From: an uncultured beta proteobacterium
GTDB taxonomy: Bacteria > Pseudomonadota > Gammaproteobacteria > Burkholderiales > Rhodocyclaceae
Direction: 5' to 3'
Assembly (NCBI GenBank): GCA_903959855.1
Contig: CAJBYR010000185.1
Coordinates: 1-36,223, forward strand
Length of the DNA: 36,223 nucleotides
Every line of letters begins with the position of its first letter. Position 1 is the first letter of the stretch. Positions 8,424 through 16,490 of the stretch are shown one piece after another. Under the pieces are notes generated by a model, which saw only the letters and a program-made list of their open reading frames with translations, made no database searches and was not told the origin of the DNA. The position numbers were made by a program, and so were the translations under genes.

Positions 8424-9995
8424 CTAATGCCCCTTATGCGCGGCAGAGGCGCCCTTGGCGTCCATCTTCGTTATCACCCACTCACCCGGCCCGCGCTCGA
8501 CGAACTCGATGGTGATGGGAGCACCGGCCTTGAGCTTGGCCAACAGCCCCGGATTGGCGAGGATGAAGTCCATGGTCATCGCCGGCCAGTTGAGGCTGGC
8601 GACCGGGGCGTGGGTCACGGTGACGGTGCCGTTCTTTGCGTCGATGGCTTCCAGTGTGCCGACGGCCTGGTGGCTGACCGAGGACTTGGTCGCCTTGTCC
8701 GGCGTGGCGGCGGGCGCCGCCGTCAGGCCGGAGAGCGCAGCCTTGAGGTTGCTTTCGGCGTCGATCAGGAAGTTGGCCGCGACCACTACCGCATCGCCCG
8801 CGGCGATGCCTTCGCGTACCTCGACGTATTCGTCACTACGCTGGCCGAGCTTGACCTCGCGCGGCTCGAAGCGGCCGGCCGCTTTCTGCAACAGCACGAT
8901 CTGCCGCGTGCCGCTGTCGATCACGGCCGACACCGGCACCGTCAGCACCCGCTCCGCGCCGCCGATTGCCAGCTCGACGTTGGCATACATGCCGGGCTTG
9001 AGCAGGCCGCCGGGATTGGCCAGCTCGATGCGCACCGGGATCGTTCGCGTTTCCGTCTTCAGCGTCGGATAGATGTAGGCCACAGTGCCCGCGAAGCTCT
9101 TGTCGGGATAAGCGTTGATTCCCAGCTTGACCTTCTGCCCGGACTTGATGGCGCCGATGTCACGTTCAAAGACGTCGGCCAGCACCCAGACCGCGGACGT
9201 ATCGGCGATCTGGTAGAGCATCTCGCCGGGCATGAAGCGCATGCCCGCGACGGCCTTTTTTTCCAGCACCACGCCGCCGGCCGGAGACAGGAAGGTCAGC
9301 GTGCGCTTCGCCTCGCCGCCCGCGGCCAGCGCCTTCACCTGCTCCTCGGAAATATCCCAGTTGCGCAGCCGCGCGAGGCCGGCGTCGGCCAGCTGCTTCA
9401 TGCCTGACTGCGTTTCCGGGCTGGCGTCCTTGAGCGCGGCAATGCCCCTGGCCGCCACCGCGTATTCACGCTGTGCCGAAACCAGCTCGGGGCTGTACAC
9501 CTCGAACAGCGGCTGGCCCTTGCCCACCGGCTGGCCCGTGGCATTGACATGCAGGCGCTCGATCCAGCCCTCGAACTTGGCGCTCACGGTATGCACCCGG
9601 CGTTCGTCGAACTCGACCCGACCCGCCGCGGTGACCTGGCGCGCCAGCTCGCGCAAAGTCGCCGGCTCGGTCTTGACCCCCAGCTTCTGCACCTTCTCGG
9701 TACTGATCTTGAGCTCGCCGGCGGCAGAAGGCTCGTCCTCCCCTTCGTACACCGCGATGTAGTCCATGCCCATGGAATCTTTCTTCGCCACCGGCGAAGT
9801 GTCGGGCAGGCCCATGGGGTTGCGGTAGTAGAGCAGCTTGCGCGGCTTCTGGCTGCCGGCCTCGGGCGCGGCAGCCGGCGCTGCCGCCGCAGTCGCCGTG
9901 TCGCCGGCGCCGACTTTCTTCCTTGCGCCAGCCCAGTAACCGACGCCGATGGCCAGCATCAGGGCCACGACCACACCCAGAGATTGCGATTTCAT
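8424..9995 (-). CDS. cusB: CusB periplasmic adaptor with N-terminal metal-binding domain and fused C-terminal CusF domain
   Basis: This 523-residue membrane-fusion protein links CusA to CusC in the periplasm. The order is: an N-terminal membrane anchor (about 5-22); an Ala/Pro linker; a heavy-metal-binding domain (about 52-85, YYRNPMGLPDTSP, DSMGMDYI); barrel-sandwich and helical hairpin regions (about 125-230, GWIERLHVNATGQPVGKGQ); beta-barrel and membrane-proximal domains to about 430; and a CusF-like beta-barrel (about 441-511). The CusF domain has His462, Trp470, Met473 and Met475, with the 8-3-2 spacing of the E. coli CusF copper site (His36, Trp44, Met47, Met49). The tail ends AAHKGH. 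Its ATG overlaps the cusC stop (ATGA, 9992-9995). The fused chaperone domain probably hands Cu(I) directly to the pump (inference). Confidence 0.93.
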   Translation of the reverse strand: MKSQSLGVVVALMLAIGVGYWAGARKKVGAGDTATAAAAPAAAPEAGSQKPRKLLYYRNPMGLPDTSPVAKKDSMGMDYIAVYEGEDEPSAAGELKISTEKVQKLGVKTEPATLRELARQVTAAGRVEFDERRVHTVSAKFEGWIERLHVNATGQPVGKGQPLFEVYSPELVSAQREYAVAARGIAALKDASPETQSGMKQLADAGLARLRNWDISEEQVKALAAGGEAKRTLTFLSPAGGVVLEKKAVAGMRFMPGEMLYQIADTSAVWVLADVFERDIGAIKSGQKVKLGINAYPDKSFAGTVAYIYPTLKTETRTIPVRIELANPGGLLKPGMYANVELAIGGAERVLTVPVSAVIDSGTRQIVLLQKAAGRFEPREVKLGQRSDEYVEVREGIAAGDAVVVAANFLIDAESNLKAALSGLTAAPAATPDKATKSSVSHQAVGTLEAIDAKNGTVTVTHAPVASLNWPAMTMDFILANPGLLAKLKAGAPITIEFVERGPGEWVITKMDAKGASAAHKGH

Positions 9996-11257
9996 AGTTC
10001 TTCTCCCACCATCTTTTCGATCTCGGCCAGGCGTACCTGCTGGTCGCCGCGCGCCTTGACCAACTCGGTACGCGCGCGCCGCAGCTGGCGATGCGCATCC
10101 AGCACCGCGGCAAAATCCGCGCGCCCGGTCTCGTAGGCCGCCAGGGCGGCGTTGAGGTTGACTTCCGCCTGCGGCAGCAGCCCTCCAACAACCAGAGATT
10201 CAAGCCGTTGTGCCACTTCCAGCCCCGCCACGCTCTGGCCCAATTCGGCCAGCGCCAGGTTGAGCTCGCTCTGGCGGCGCAGGCGCGCCGCCTCAAGATT
10301 GAGTTCGGCCTCGCGCTCCTGGGCGCGACGGCTGTCGCGTTGCAGGGGGATGTTGATCTCGAACATCAGCTCCCATTGCGAAACCCGGTTGCGGGTCTGC
10401 GTCGGCGACACGCCCAGCGTGACATCGGGATAGCGATTCAACTCAACCAGTTCCCGCGTCTTCTCGGCGCCGGCGATACGTGCATCCGCCGCTGCCAGTT
10501 GCGGGTTGTTGGCGCGCAGCCGATCTTCCAGCGCCGGCAAGGCCAGTTTGGCCACCGGCGGCAGGGTGCGCAGCAACTCGGGCGGGCGCAACTTGACGTT
10601 CTCCGGCCGGCCGAGCAGCGCACGCATGCGCGCGCTGGCCTGGGTGCTTTCGCCTTCCAGCATCGCCAGGTCGGTTTCCATGGCGATGATCTCGGACTGC
10701 GCACGCAGGGCATCCTGCTGGCCACCGAAACCGCTGGCATAGCGGGTACGCGCGATGTCGGCAACGCGGCGCATGAGGTCGAGGTTTTCCTTGGTGTAGC
10801 GGATGCTCAGCAGATGCACATGGTGCTGGGCGTAAGTCAGCTTGATGCGGGTTGCCAGGTCGATCCAGCCGGCACGGGTCCTGGCGTTGGCCTCGGTCGC
10901 GCCGGCACCGGCCACGTCGCGCCGCAGATCGCGCTTGCCCGCCCAGGGCAGGGCCTGGCTGAAGGTGTAGCGTGCACCGCCGATGCGCGGCGGCAGCACA
11001 TTGGCGCTGGCGTCGAGCCCTTCATTGGTGACGTCGCGCAATTCGGTACGCAGTATCGGATCGGGCAAGGCCCCGGCCGGCTCGATGCGCGCGGCAGCCG
11101 ACTCGGCCTCGGCACGCAGGGCGGCAAACTCGGGATGGTGCTCGCGGGCGAATTCGAGCAGGCTCTCGACGCGACCGCCGATCAACTGCTCCGCCGCCTG
11201 CGCGTGCAGGCTCGCTGCGGCGGCCAGGGCCGCCAGCAGCGCCAGATGGGAGGCCAC
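9992..11257 (-). CDS. cusC: CusC/TolC-family outer membrane efflux protein
   Basis: This 421-residue outer-membrane channel forms the exit duct of the copper efflux complex. It has a cleavable signal peptide (MASHLALLAALAAAASLHAQA), so it is exported. No lipobox cysteine is seen, unlike E. coli CusC, which is a lipoprotein. Two long helical repeats typical of the OEP family (roughly 25-210 and 225-415) are visible, with REHHPEFAALRAEAESAAARI in the first and AALAAYETGRADFAAVLDAH in the second. The start is GTG at 11257, four bases after the cusF stop. The stop overlaps the cusB ATG. Substrate is assigned from the operon, since OEP sequences carry little substrate information. Confidence 0.92.
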   Translation of the reverse strand: MASHLALLAALAAAASLHAQAAEQLIGGRVESLLEFAREHHPEFAALRAEAESAAARIEPAGALPDPILRTELRDVTNEGLDASANVLPPRIGGARYTFSQALPWAGKRDLRRDVAGAGATEANARTRAGWIDLATRIKLTYAQHHVHLLSIRYTKENLDLMRRVADIARTRYASGFGGQQDALRAQSEIIAMETDLAMLEGESTQASARMRALLGRPENVKLRPPELLRTLPPVAKLALPALEDRLRANNPQLAAADARIAGAEKTRELVELNRYPDVTLGVSPTQTRNRVSQWELMFEINIPLQRDSRRAQEREAELNLEAARLRRQSELNLALAELGQSVAGLEVAQRLESLVVGGLLPQAEVNLNAALAAYETGRADFAAVLDAHRQLRRARTELVKARGDQQVRLAEIEKMVGEEL

Positions 11258-11261
11258 GGCC

Positions 11262-11573
11262 CTACTTCGCGGCTTCGATGCTGACGACGGTCAGGTTGCC
11301 CTTGACCTCGGCAGCGCGAAAGCGAACCTTGTCGCCCTCCTTGAAGCCTTTGAGCATCGCCGGATCCTTGGCGGTAAAGCTCATGGTCATGGGCGGCATC
11401 TTGAGGTTGGTGATCTCGCCGTGGGCGATGGAAACCTTGCCCTTGGCGGCATCGATCTTCTTGATCACGCCGTCGGACTCCGGCAGATGGCCGTCATGGG
11501 CCTGGGCGTGGACGGCAAACGAGGCGAACAGCAGGATTGCCAGGGCGGCAAAAAAACGTGCGAAGCTTTTCAT
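11262..11573 (-). CDS. cusF: CusF-like periplasmic copper-binding chaperone (Met variant)
   Basis: This 103-residue exported protein has a signal peptide (about 1-24, ending VHAQA) and a small OB-fold barrel. The copper-site residues are His51, Met59, Met62 and Met64 (KMPPMTM), with the 8-3-2 spacing of E. coli CusF His36/Trp44/Met47/Met49. The Trp that caps copper by a cation-pi contact in E. coli is Met59 here. The CusF domain fused to CusB next door keeps the Trp, so the operon encodes one domain of each type. The ATG at 11573 has GGGAG 8 bp upstream. Two hairpins lie just upstream (11603-11645). It probably carries Cu(I) in the periplasm to CusB or the pump. Confidence 0.9.
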   Translation of the reverse strand: MKSFARFFAALAILLFASFAVHAQAHDGHLPESDGVIKKIDAAKGKVSIAHGEITNLKMPPMTMSFTAKDPAMLKGFKEGDKVRFRAAEVKGNLTVVSIEAAK

Positions 11574-11602
11574 GAAGAAACTCCCGATAGACGATACGAA
11601 CA

Positions 11603-11645
11603 GGCGCCCGGAAACCACCGGGCGCCGACCTGAATTGCTCAGGTC
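11603..11645 (-). promoter_or_regulatory. Tandem hairpins between the small exported protein gene and cusF
   Basis: Two adjacent perfect inverted repeats are visible. GGCGCCCGG pairs with CCGGGCGCC around a 6-base loop (11603-11626), and GACCTGA pairs with TCAGGTC around a 5-base loop (11627-11645). The second overlaps the stop codon of the upstream gene. No T-run follows on the minus strand, so this is more likely a processing or stability element, or a weak attenuator, than an intrinsic terminator. It precedes the start of cusF by about 30 bp. Confidence 0.45.
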
Positions 11646-12034
11646 GCGTCTCTGGGAGGATGTTGCGGCGGTTCGGCAATATGGCTGGGGGGGGCCACGA
11701 TTGCCGGCAATGCGTAGCTGGTGTGGCTCGACAGCAATCCGTCGGGCAAGGCCGCGCTGGGCATGAAACCGGCGCTGGCCAGATGGCAGATCCCGCAGTT
11801 GTCGCAATCGTCCTGGTGCGCAGGTGCATCGTCGGCCATGGCTTCATGGCAGGGCATCGCTGATTCAGTGGCCTCATGCATTGCCGCGACAGCGCCCTCG
11901 TGTCCCTGCATGTTCGTGCAGACGGACACGGAGAGGCCGGCCATGGTCTGCACGGGCAGCCAGAGCGCGACGAACAGCAGCAGGAAGCGGACGAATCGTT
12001 GACTCACGGTACCGAGACTACGCCCGACGGCCAT
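11639..12034 (-). CDS. Small exported Cys/His/Met-rich protein at the head of the cus genes (DUF2946-like)
   Basis: This 131-residue protein has a hydrophobic segment (FVRFLLLFVALWLPVQTMAG, about 14-33) that reads as a signal peptide. The mature part is rich in His, Met, Asp and Cys: CTNMQGHEG, MHEATESAMPCHEAM, DDAPAHQDDCDNCGICH. This resembles small exported proteins often placed in copper operons (DUF2946-type), but the family call is tentative. CxxCxxC combined with His/Met clusters suggests periplasmic metal binding (inference). The start is uncertain: ATG 12034 is used here, and GTG 12007, which would begin just before the hydrophobic segment, is possible. Neither has a good Shine-Dalgarno. 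It begins 22 bp after the EF-G-like gene, so the cus genes may be read from a promoter inside or upstream of that gene. Confidence 0.72.
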   Translation of the reverse strand: MAVGRSLGTVSQRFVRFLLLFVALWLPVQTMAGLSVSVCTNMQGHEGAVAAMHEATESAMPCHEAMADDAPAHQDDCDNCGICHLASAGFMPSAALPDGLLSSHTSYALPAIVAPPSHIAEPPQHPPRDAT

Positions 12035-12056
12035 CCATTGCAAGCTATGGAAGTGC

Positions 12057-14108
12057 TCACTCTTCCTCTTCCCTCGGCCGGAAGGCCTCCGCGAGCTTCT
12101 GCTGCACCTGGGGCGGCACCTGCGCATGGCGTGCAAACTCGATGCTGTAGGCGCCCTGCCCGCCGGTCAGCGACTTCAGGCGCGAGGCGTAGTCGGTAAT
12201 CTCGGCCAGCGGCACTTCACCGGTGATCGAGGCCGTGTTGCCCGGACGCGGATTGGTGCCGGTGATATGCCCGCGCCGGCTCGAGAGGTCGCCCGTGAGG
12301 TCGCCGATCGCCGCCTCGGGAGCGACGATCTCGATGGTGACGATGGGCTCCAGCACGATAGGCCCGGCGGCACGGATGGCCTCGATGGTCGCCTTGCGCC
12401 CGGCGGTGACGAAGGCCACGTCCTTGCCATCCACCGCATGGGTCTTGCCGTCATAGACAATGACGCGGATGTCCTGGGCCGGAAAGCCGGCGATCACGCC
12501 ATCAGCCAGGGCCTGGCGCACGCCCTTCTCGACAGAGGTCATGAATACGCCGGGAATCACGCCGCCCTTGACCCGATCGACGAACTCGAAGCCGGCGCCG
12601 CGCTCCATCGGTTCGATCTTGAGGTACACCTCGCCGAACTGGCCGGCACCGCCCGACTGCTTCTTGTGCCGGCAATGGCCCTCGGCGTTGCCGGTGATGG
12701 TTTCGCGGTAAGGAATCAGCGGCGGCCTGGTATCGAGTTCCAGCTTGAACTGCGTCGCCATCTTTTCCAGCTTGTAGCGCAGGTGCATTTCGCCCAGGCC
12801 GCGGATCACGGTTTCGTGCGTGGTCGGGTGGCGCTCGACCTCGAAGCAGGGATCTTCCAGTTCCAGCTTGTGCAGGATGTCGAACAGGCGCTGCTCGTCG
12901 CCCTTGCGCTTGGTCTCCACCGCCAGGCCCTGCATCGGCCGGGGGAACTCGAGCGGCTTCAAGTGGATGTGGTCCTCGTCGTGCGAATCGTGCAGCACAG
13001 CGTCGAAGTCGATTTCCTCGATCTTGGCGATGGCGCCGATGTCGCCCGGCATCAGCTCGTCGACCTCGATGTAGTCCTTGCCTTGCAACTGGTAAAGATG
13101 GCCGGCCTTGAAGGGCTTCTTGCTGTCGCCGACGAAGAGCTGGCTTTCCTTCTTCATCGTGCCCTGATGCACGCGGAAGACACCGACCTTGCCCATGTAG
13201 GGATCGGCGATGACCTTGAAGACATGCGCCAACACGTGCTTCGTCGCATCGGGAACCGCAGCGAAGGCCTGCGTTTCGCCACCCAGCTCGCCCTTGTAGA
13301 ACGGCGGCGGGTTGCCCTCGGTCGGGTTGGGTGCCAGCGAGGCCAGCACGTGCAGCAGTTCGCCGATGCCGGCGCCGGTGCGCGCCGAGGTGAACAGGAT
13401 GGGGATCAGGTGGCCGGAGCGCAGCGCCTTCTCGAAGGGCGCATGCAGGTCGGCGGCACTCGGGTCCTTGCCCTCGTCGAGATACTGCGCCAGCAGCGAT
13501 TCGTCCTCCTCGACCAGTTGGTCGATCAGCTCGCGATGGGCGTGGGCGACCGAGTCGAAATCCGCATCACCGGCATCGTGCTCGAGCACTTCAACGACCT
13601 CTTGCCGGCCGTGCGCGGGCAGGTCGAGCAACAGGCACTCCTTGCCGAAGCGCTCGCGGATCTGGTTCACCAGCTCCGGCAGATCGACGTTGTCGGCGTC
13701 GATCTTGTTGATCACGATCATGCGCGCCAGGCCGCGTGCCTGGGCCGCGCGCATCATGCGTTCGGTGGCGAGTTCGATGCCGGTCTGGGCATTGATCACC
13801 ACGATCGCGGTCTCGACCCCGGCCAGCGCAGCTACCGCCTGACCGGCGAAATCCGGATAGCCCGGGGTATCGATCAGATGCACATGCACGCCTTCGGCGG
13901 CGAAGTTAACCAGTGCGGAATTCAGCGAATGGCCGGCGGCCTTTTCCTGGGCATCGAAGTCGCAGACAGTGTTGCCCTTTTCGACGGAACCCTTGGCCGC
14001 GATCGCGCCGGCCTTGAACAACAATGCTTCCGCCAGCGTGGTCTTGCCGGCGCCGCCGTGACCAACGAGGGCCACGGCACGAATCGATTCGGTGCTGTAC
14101 TTCGCCAT
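12057..14108 (-). CDS. Elongation factor G-like GTPase (FusA2-type paralogue)
   Basis: This 683-residue translational GTPase has the five-domain EF-G layout: G domain (1-270), domain II (about 285-400), domains III-V to the end with QSGGAGQFGEVYLKIEP in IV. The nucleotide motifs depart from housekeeping EF-G. The P-loop is GHGGAGKT (16-23, not AHIDAGKT), the switch I RGIT is AGHS (58-61), and switch II is DTPGYPDF (80-87), where Tyr84 replaces the catalytic His of DTPGHVDF. NKID (134-137) is intact. Such changes are typical of the FusA2/EF-G-like group, whose members may have weak or altered GTPase activity and unclear roles. The C-terminus ends with an acidic tail EEEE. GGGAG precedes the ATG by about 10 bp. 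It is not near rpsL/rpsG/tuf, further evidence that it is a paralogue. Confidence 0.88.
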   Translation of the reverse strand: MAKYSTESIRAVALVGHGGAGKTTLAEALLFKAGAIAAKGSVEKGNTVCDFDAQEKAAGHSLNSALVNFAAEGVHVHLIDTPGYPDFAGQAVAALAGVETAIVVINAQTGIELATERMMRAAQARGLARMIVINKIDADNVDLPELVNQIRERFGKECLLLDLPAHGRQEVVEVLEHDAGDADFDSVAHAHRELIDQLVEEDESLLAQYLDEGKDPSAADLHAPFEKALRSGHLIPILFTSARTGAGIGELLHVLASLAPNPTEGNPPPFYKGELGGETQAFAAVPDATKHVLAHVFKVIADPYMGKVGVFRVHQGTMKKESQLFVGDSKKPFKAGHLYQLQGKDYIEVDELMPGDIGAIAKIEEIDFDAVLHDSHDEDHIHLKPLEFPRPMQGLAVETKRKGDEQRLFDILHKLELEDPCFEVERHPTTHETVIRGLGEMHLRYKLEKMATQFKLELDTRPPLIPYRETITGNAEGHCRHKKQSGGAGQFGEVYLKIEPMERGAGFEFVDRVKGGVIPGVFMTSVEKGVRQALADGVIAGFPAQDIRVIVYDGKTHAVDGKDVAFVTAGRKATIEAIRAAGPIVLEPIVTIEIVAPEAAIGDLTGDLSSRRGHITGTNPRPGNTASITGEVPLAEITDYASRLKSLTGGQGAYSIEFARHAQVPPQVQQKLAEAFRPREEEE

Positions 14109-14147
14109 GATGCAGAACTCCCTTTTCTTTTGGTATTGCGTCGAATT

Positions 14148-14591
14148 CTAATCCTCCCGCCGCGGCTGGTCGCGTGACGGAATCCGCCACAGCCAGATCG
14201 CCGTGGCGAGCCCGATCACCGCCAGCATGACCTGCAACCACGGCTTGTCTGCCATGGTCCAGATCGACACGCTGATGGTCAGGCTCATGAGGGTGATGGC
14301 CAGCCACTTGATGCGATGCGGAATGCTGTGATGGCGCCGCCACTCGATGATCAGCGGGCCGAACGTCGGGTTGTGCAACAGCCAGCGGTAGAAGGGCTCC
14401 GAGGCCCGCGCATAACAGGCGGCGGCGACCAGCACGAAGGGCGTGGTCGGCAGCCCGGGTACGACGATGCCGATGATGCCCAGCAGCAGCGCGATGCTGC
14501 CGCAGGTCCAGAGCACGATGCGCACCAGCAGCGAAGGATGCAGCTCCGCCTCGGGGATTTCCCAATCCGGCTCCAGCGGCGCGTTGCTCAT
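14148..14591 (-). CDS. DUF454 (YbaN-type) inner-membrane protein
   Basis: This 147-residue membrane protein belongs to the YbaN/DUF454 family, of unknown function. The family signature GIVVPGLPTTPFVLVAAACYARAS follows a first hydrophobic segment (about 21-45). A second membrane region comes late, with two segments at about 95-112 and 117-135. The conserved soluble stretch F-RWLLHNPTFGPLIIEW lies between. The start ATG (14591) overlaps the stop of the radical SAM gene (ATGA, 14588-14591), so the two are co-translated. Homologues are commonly found beside haem, electron-transfer or motility genes, which gives no firm clue here. Confidence 0.88.
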   Translation of the reverse strand: MSNAPLEPDWEIPEAELHPSLLVRIVLWTCGSIALLLGIIGIVVPGLPTTPFVLVAAACYARASEPFYRWLLHNPTFGPLIIEWRRHHSIPHRIKWLAITLMSLTISVSIWTMADKPWLQVMLAVIGLATAIWLWRIPSRDQPRRED

Positions 14592-16480
14592 CCGCGCAAC
14601 GCCCGCGATATGAAATTGCGCGGCACGGTGGTTTTCGGCACGCGTCCGGCAAACCAGCCGCGCACGTCCTGCTCCAGGCCGATACCGTGCATGTAGTTGT
14701 AGAGCGCCTTGTTCAGCGCCTGCCCCAGCACGTCGTGGTCGACACCCGTGGGATCGATGAAGCCGACGTCGTTCTTTGCAAAGCGCCCCGCACGCAGCGG
14801 CTTCAAAGTGACGCCGTAGCGCTCGGGATGCAGGCCCACCGGCGCATGCACGCTGCAGGCGAAGCGATGGAAAAAGCCGGACTGGATGCAGCCGGCGGCG
14901 AACAGCTGGCGCACATACTCCAGGGCATCGACCGTGTCCTGCACCGTCTGCGTCGGGAAGCCGTACATCAGGTAGGCATGGACCAGGATGCCGGCCTCGG
15001 AGAAAGCATGCGTAACGCGCGCCACCTGGTCGACCGAGACGCCCTTCTGCATGAGTTTCAACAGGCGGTCGGAGGCCACTTCCAGCCCGCCCGATACCGC
15101 AATGCAGCCGCTGTCGGCCAGTTCGGTGCAGAGTTCCGGGGTGAAGGATTTCTCGAAGCGGATGTTGCCCCACCAGGAGATCGAACGCTTGCGCTTGCGC
15201 AGTTCCTCGGCCAGCGCCTTGAGTGCCTTGGGCGGCGCGGCCTCGTCGACGAAGTGAAAGCCGGTCTGCCCGGTCTCGGCGACGATGGCTTCGATGCGAT
15301 CAACCAGGGTGACGGCCGCCAGCGCCTCGTAGCGCGAGATGTAGTCGAGCGAGACATCGCAGAAGCTGCACTTCTTCCAGTAGCAGCCGTGGGCCACGGT
15401 GAGCTTGTTCCAGCGCGCGTCGGACCAGAGGCGGTGCATCGGGTTAAGCATGTCCAGCAGCGACAGGTAACGATCCAGCGGCAGGCCGTCCCAGGTCGGC
15501 GTGCCGGCCTCGGCAAAGGGAATGTCCGGCTCTTTGGCGTCGATGTAGCGCACGCCCTCTGCGCCGCGCAGGAAGGTGCGCACCAGCCGTTCCTGCGGGC
15601 GCTCGCCGCGCAGGTGCTCAAGCAGTGCCAGCAGCGGCCGCTCGCCATCGTCGAGCGTGACGTAGTCGAAATAATCGAATACCCGGGGTTCTGACAATTC
15701 GCGCAACTCAGTATTTACGTAGCCGCCGCCGAGCACCGTGACAATGTTCCGGTCTTGGGCCTTGACAGCCTGGGCGATGCGGAAAGCGGCATACACGTTG
15801 CCCGGGAAGGGCGCCGAGAGCAGCACCACTTGCGGCGCGTGATGCGCGACGGCGGCCAACGCCAGCTCGCGCAGCGTGGCGTCGATCAGGTTCTCCGGCG
15901 CCGCAAGCGCATTGGCCAGCGGCTCGAAACTGGCCTGGCTCTGCGCCAGCGATTCGGCATAGCGCACGAACTCGAAGCGCGCATCGACCGCCTCACGCAA
16001 CACGTCGGCCAGGTCGTCGAGGTAGAGCGTGGCGAAGTGGCGTGCGCGATCGGTCACCCCCAGCGCGCCGAAGGCCCAGGCCAACGGATCGCCACCCTCA
16101 TCGTCGACATACACATCGAGCGCAGAGAAGCGCGAACCCTCGGGCAGAAAGCGACGGCCGACGATGCGATGCGCGATCGAGGGATCACGCCCCTGGAGGA
16201 AGGCGACGGCCGGCGCCACCGTCGCCAGATACTCCTCGAACTGCTTCAGGAAGGCGGCGACGCGCGGCGTGCGCTGCTTTGCCGGGATCGCCTCGGCGAC
16301 GGCGCAAAGCGCCAGCAAACCCTCGGGCGAGAACAGGCGCAACACCAGTGCCAGCGCCAGGTCCTCCTGCACTGCCGTGACGCCGCGCGAGCGCAGGAAA
16401 CCTGTCAGGTAGGCGGTCGACGGATACGGCGTGTTGAGCTGCGTCATCGGCGGGATGAGCGAGAGCACGCGCGGTGTCAT
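14588..16480 (-). CDS. B12-binding-domain radical SAM protein
   Basis: This 630-residue iron-sulfur enzyme is predicted to use SAM and possibly cobalamin. An N-terminal region of about 200 residues is of unknown role. A B12-binding-like Rossmann region (about 203-290) follows, with PQVVLLSAPFPGNVYAAFRIA and VLGGGYVNTELREL. It lacks DxHxxG, as is usual for this class. The radical SAM barrel starts with HGCYWKKCSFC, giving Cys366, Cys371 and Cys374 in a Cx4Cx2C spacing, one residue longer than the classic Cx3Cx2C but known in related B12-type proteins. The chosen ATG (16480) gives an N-terminus MTPRVLSLIPP typical of the family; a longer in-frame start would overlap the SRAP gene. Substrate unknown. 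It overlaps the DUF454 gene downstream. Confidence 0.86.
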   Translation of the reverse strand: MTPRVLSLIPPMTQLNTPYPSTAYLTGFLRSRGVTAVQEDLALALVLRLFSPEGLLALCAVAEAIPAKQRTPRVAAFLKQFEEYLATVAPAVAFLQGRDPSIAHRIVGRRFLPEGSRFSALDVYVDDEGGDPLAWAFGALGVTDRARHFATLYLDDLADVLREAVDARFEFVRYAESLAQSQASFEPLANALAAPENLIDATLRELALAAVAHHAPQVVLLSAPFPGNVYAAFRIAQAVKAQDRNIVTVLGGGYVNTELRELSEPRVFDYFDYVTLDDGERPLLALLEHLRGERPQERLVRTFLRGAEGVRYIDAKEPDIPFAEAGTPTWDGLPLDRYLSLLDMLNPMHRLWSDARWNKLTVAHGCYWKKCSFCDVSLDYISRYEALAAVTLVDRIEAIVAETGQTGFHFVDEAAPPKALKALAEELRKRKRSISWWGNIRFEKSFTPELCTELADSGCIAVSGGLEVASDRLLKLMQKGVSVDQVARVTHAFSEAGILVHAYLMYGFPTQTVQDTVDALEYVRQLFAAGCIQSGFFHRFACSVHAPVGLHPERYGVTLKPLRAGRFAKNDVGFIDPTGVDHDVLGQALNKALYNYMHGIGLEQDVRGWFAGRVPKTTVPRNFISRALRG

Positions 16481-16490
16481 GACGTATGAC

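Noticed and set aside
13290-13330. The stretch encoding NPPPFYKGELGG in the EF-G-like protein as a repeat inserted into a gene
   Set aside because: It resembles peptides made by interspersed repeats, but it sits at a variable loop between the G domain and domain II, and no other copy was seen.
12126-14177. A 683-codon open frame on the plus strand opposite the EF-G-like gene
   Set aside because: No family features, and low-complexity shadow composition; the minus strand has all the GTPase motifs.
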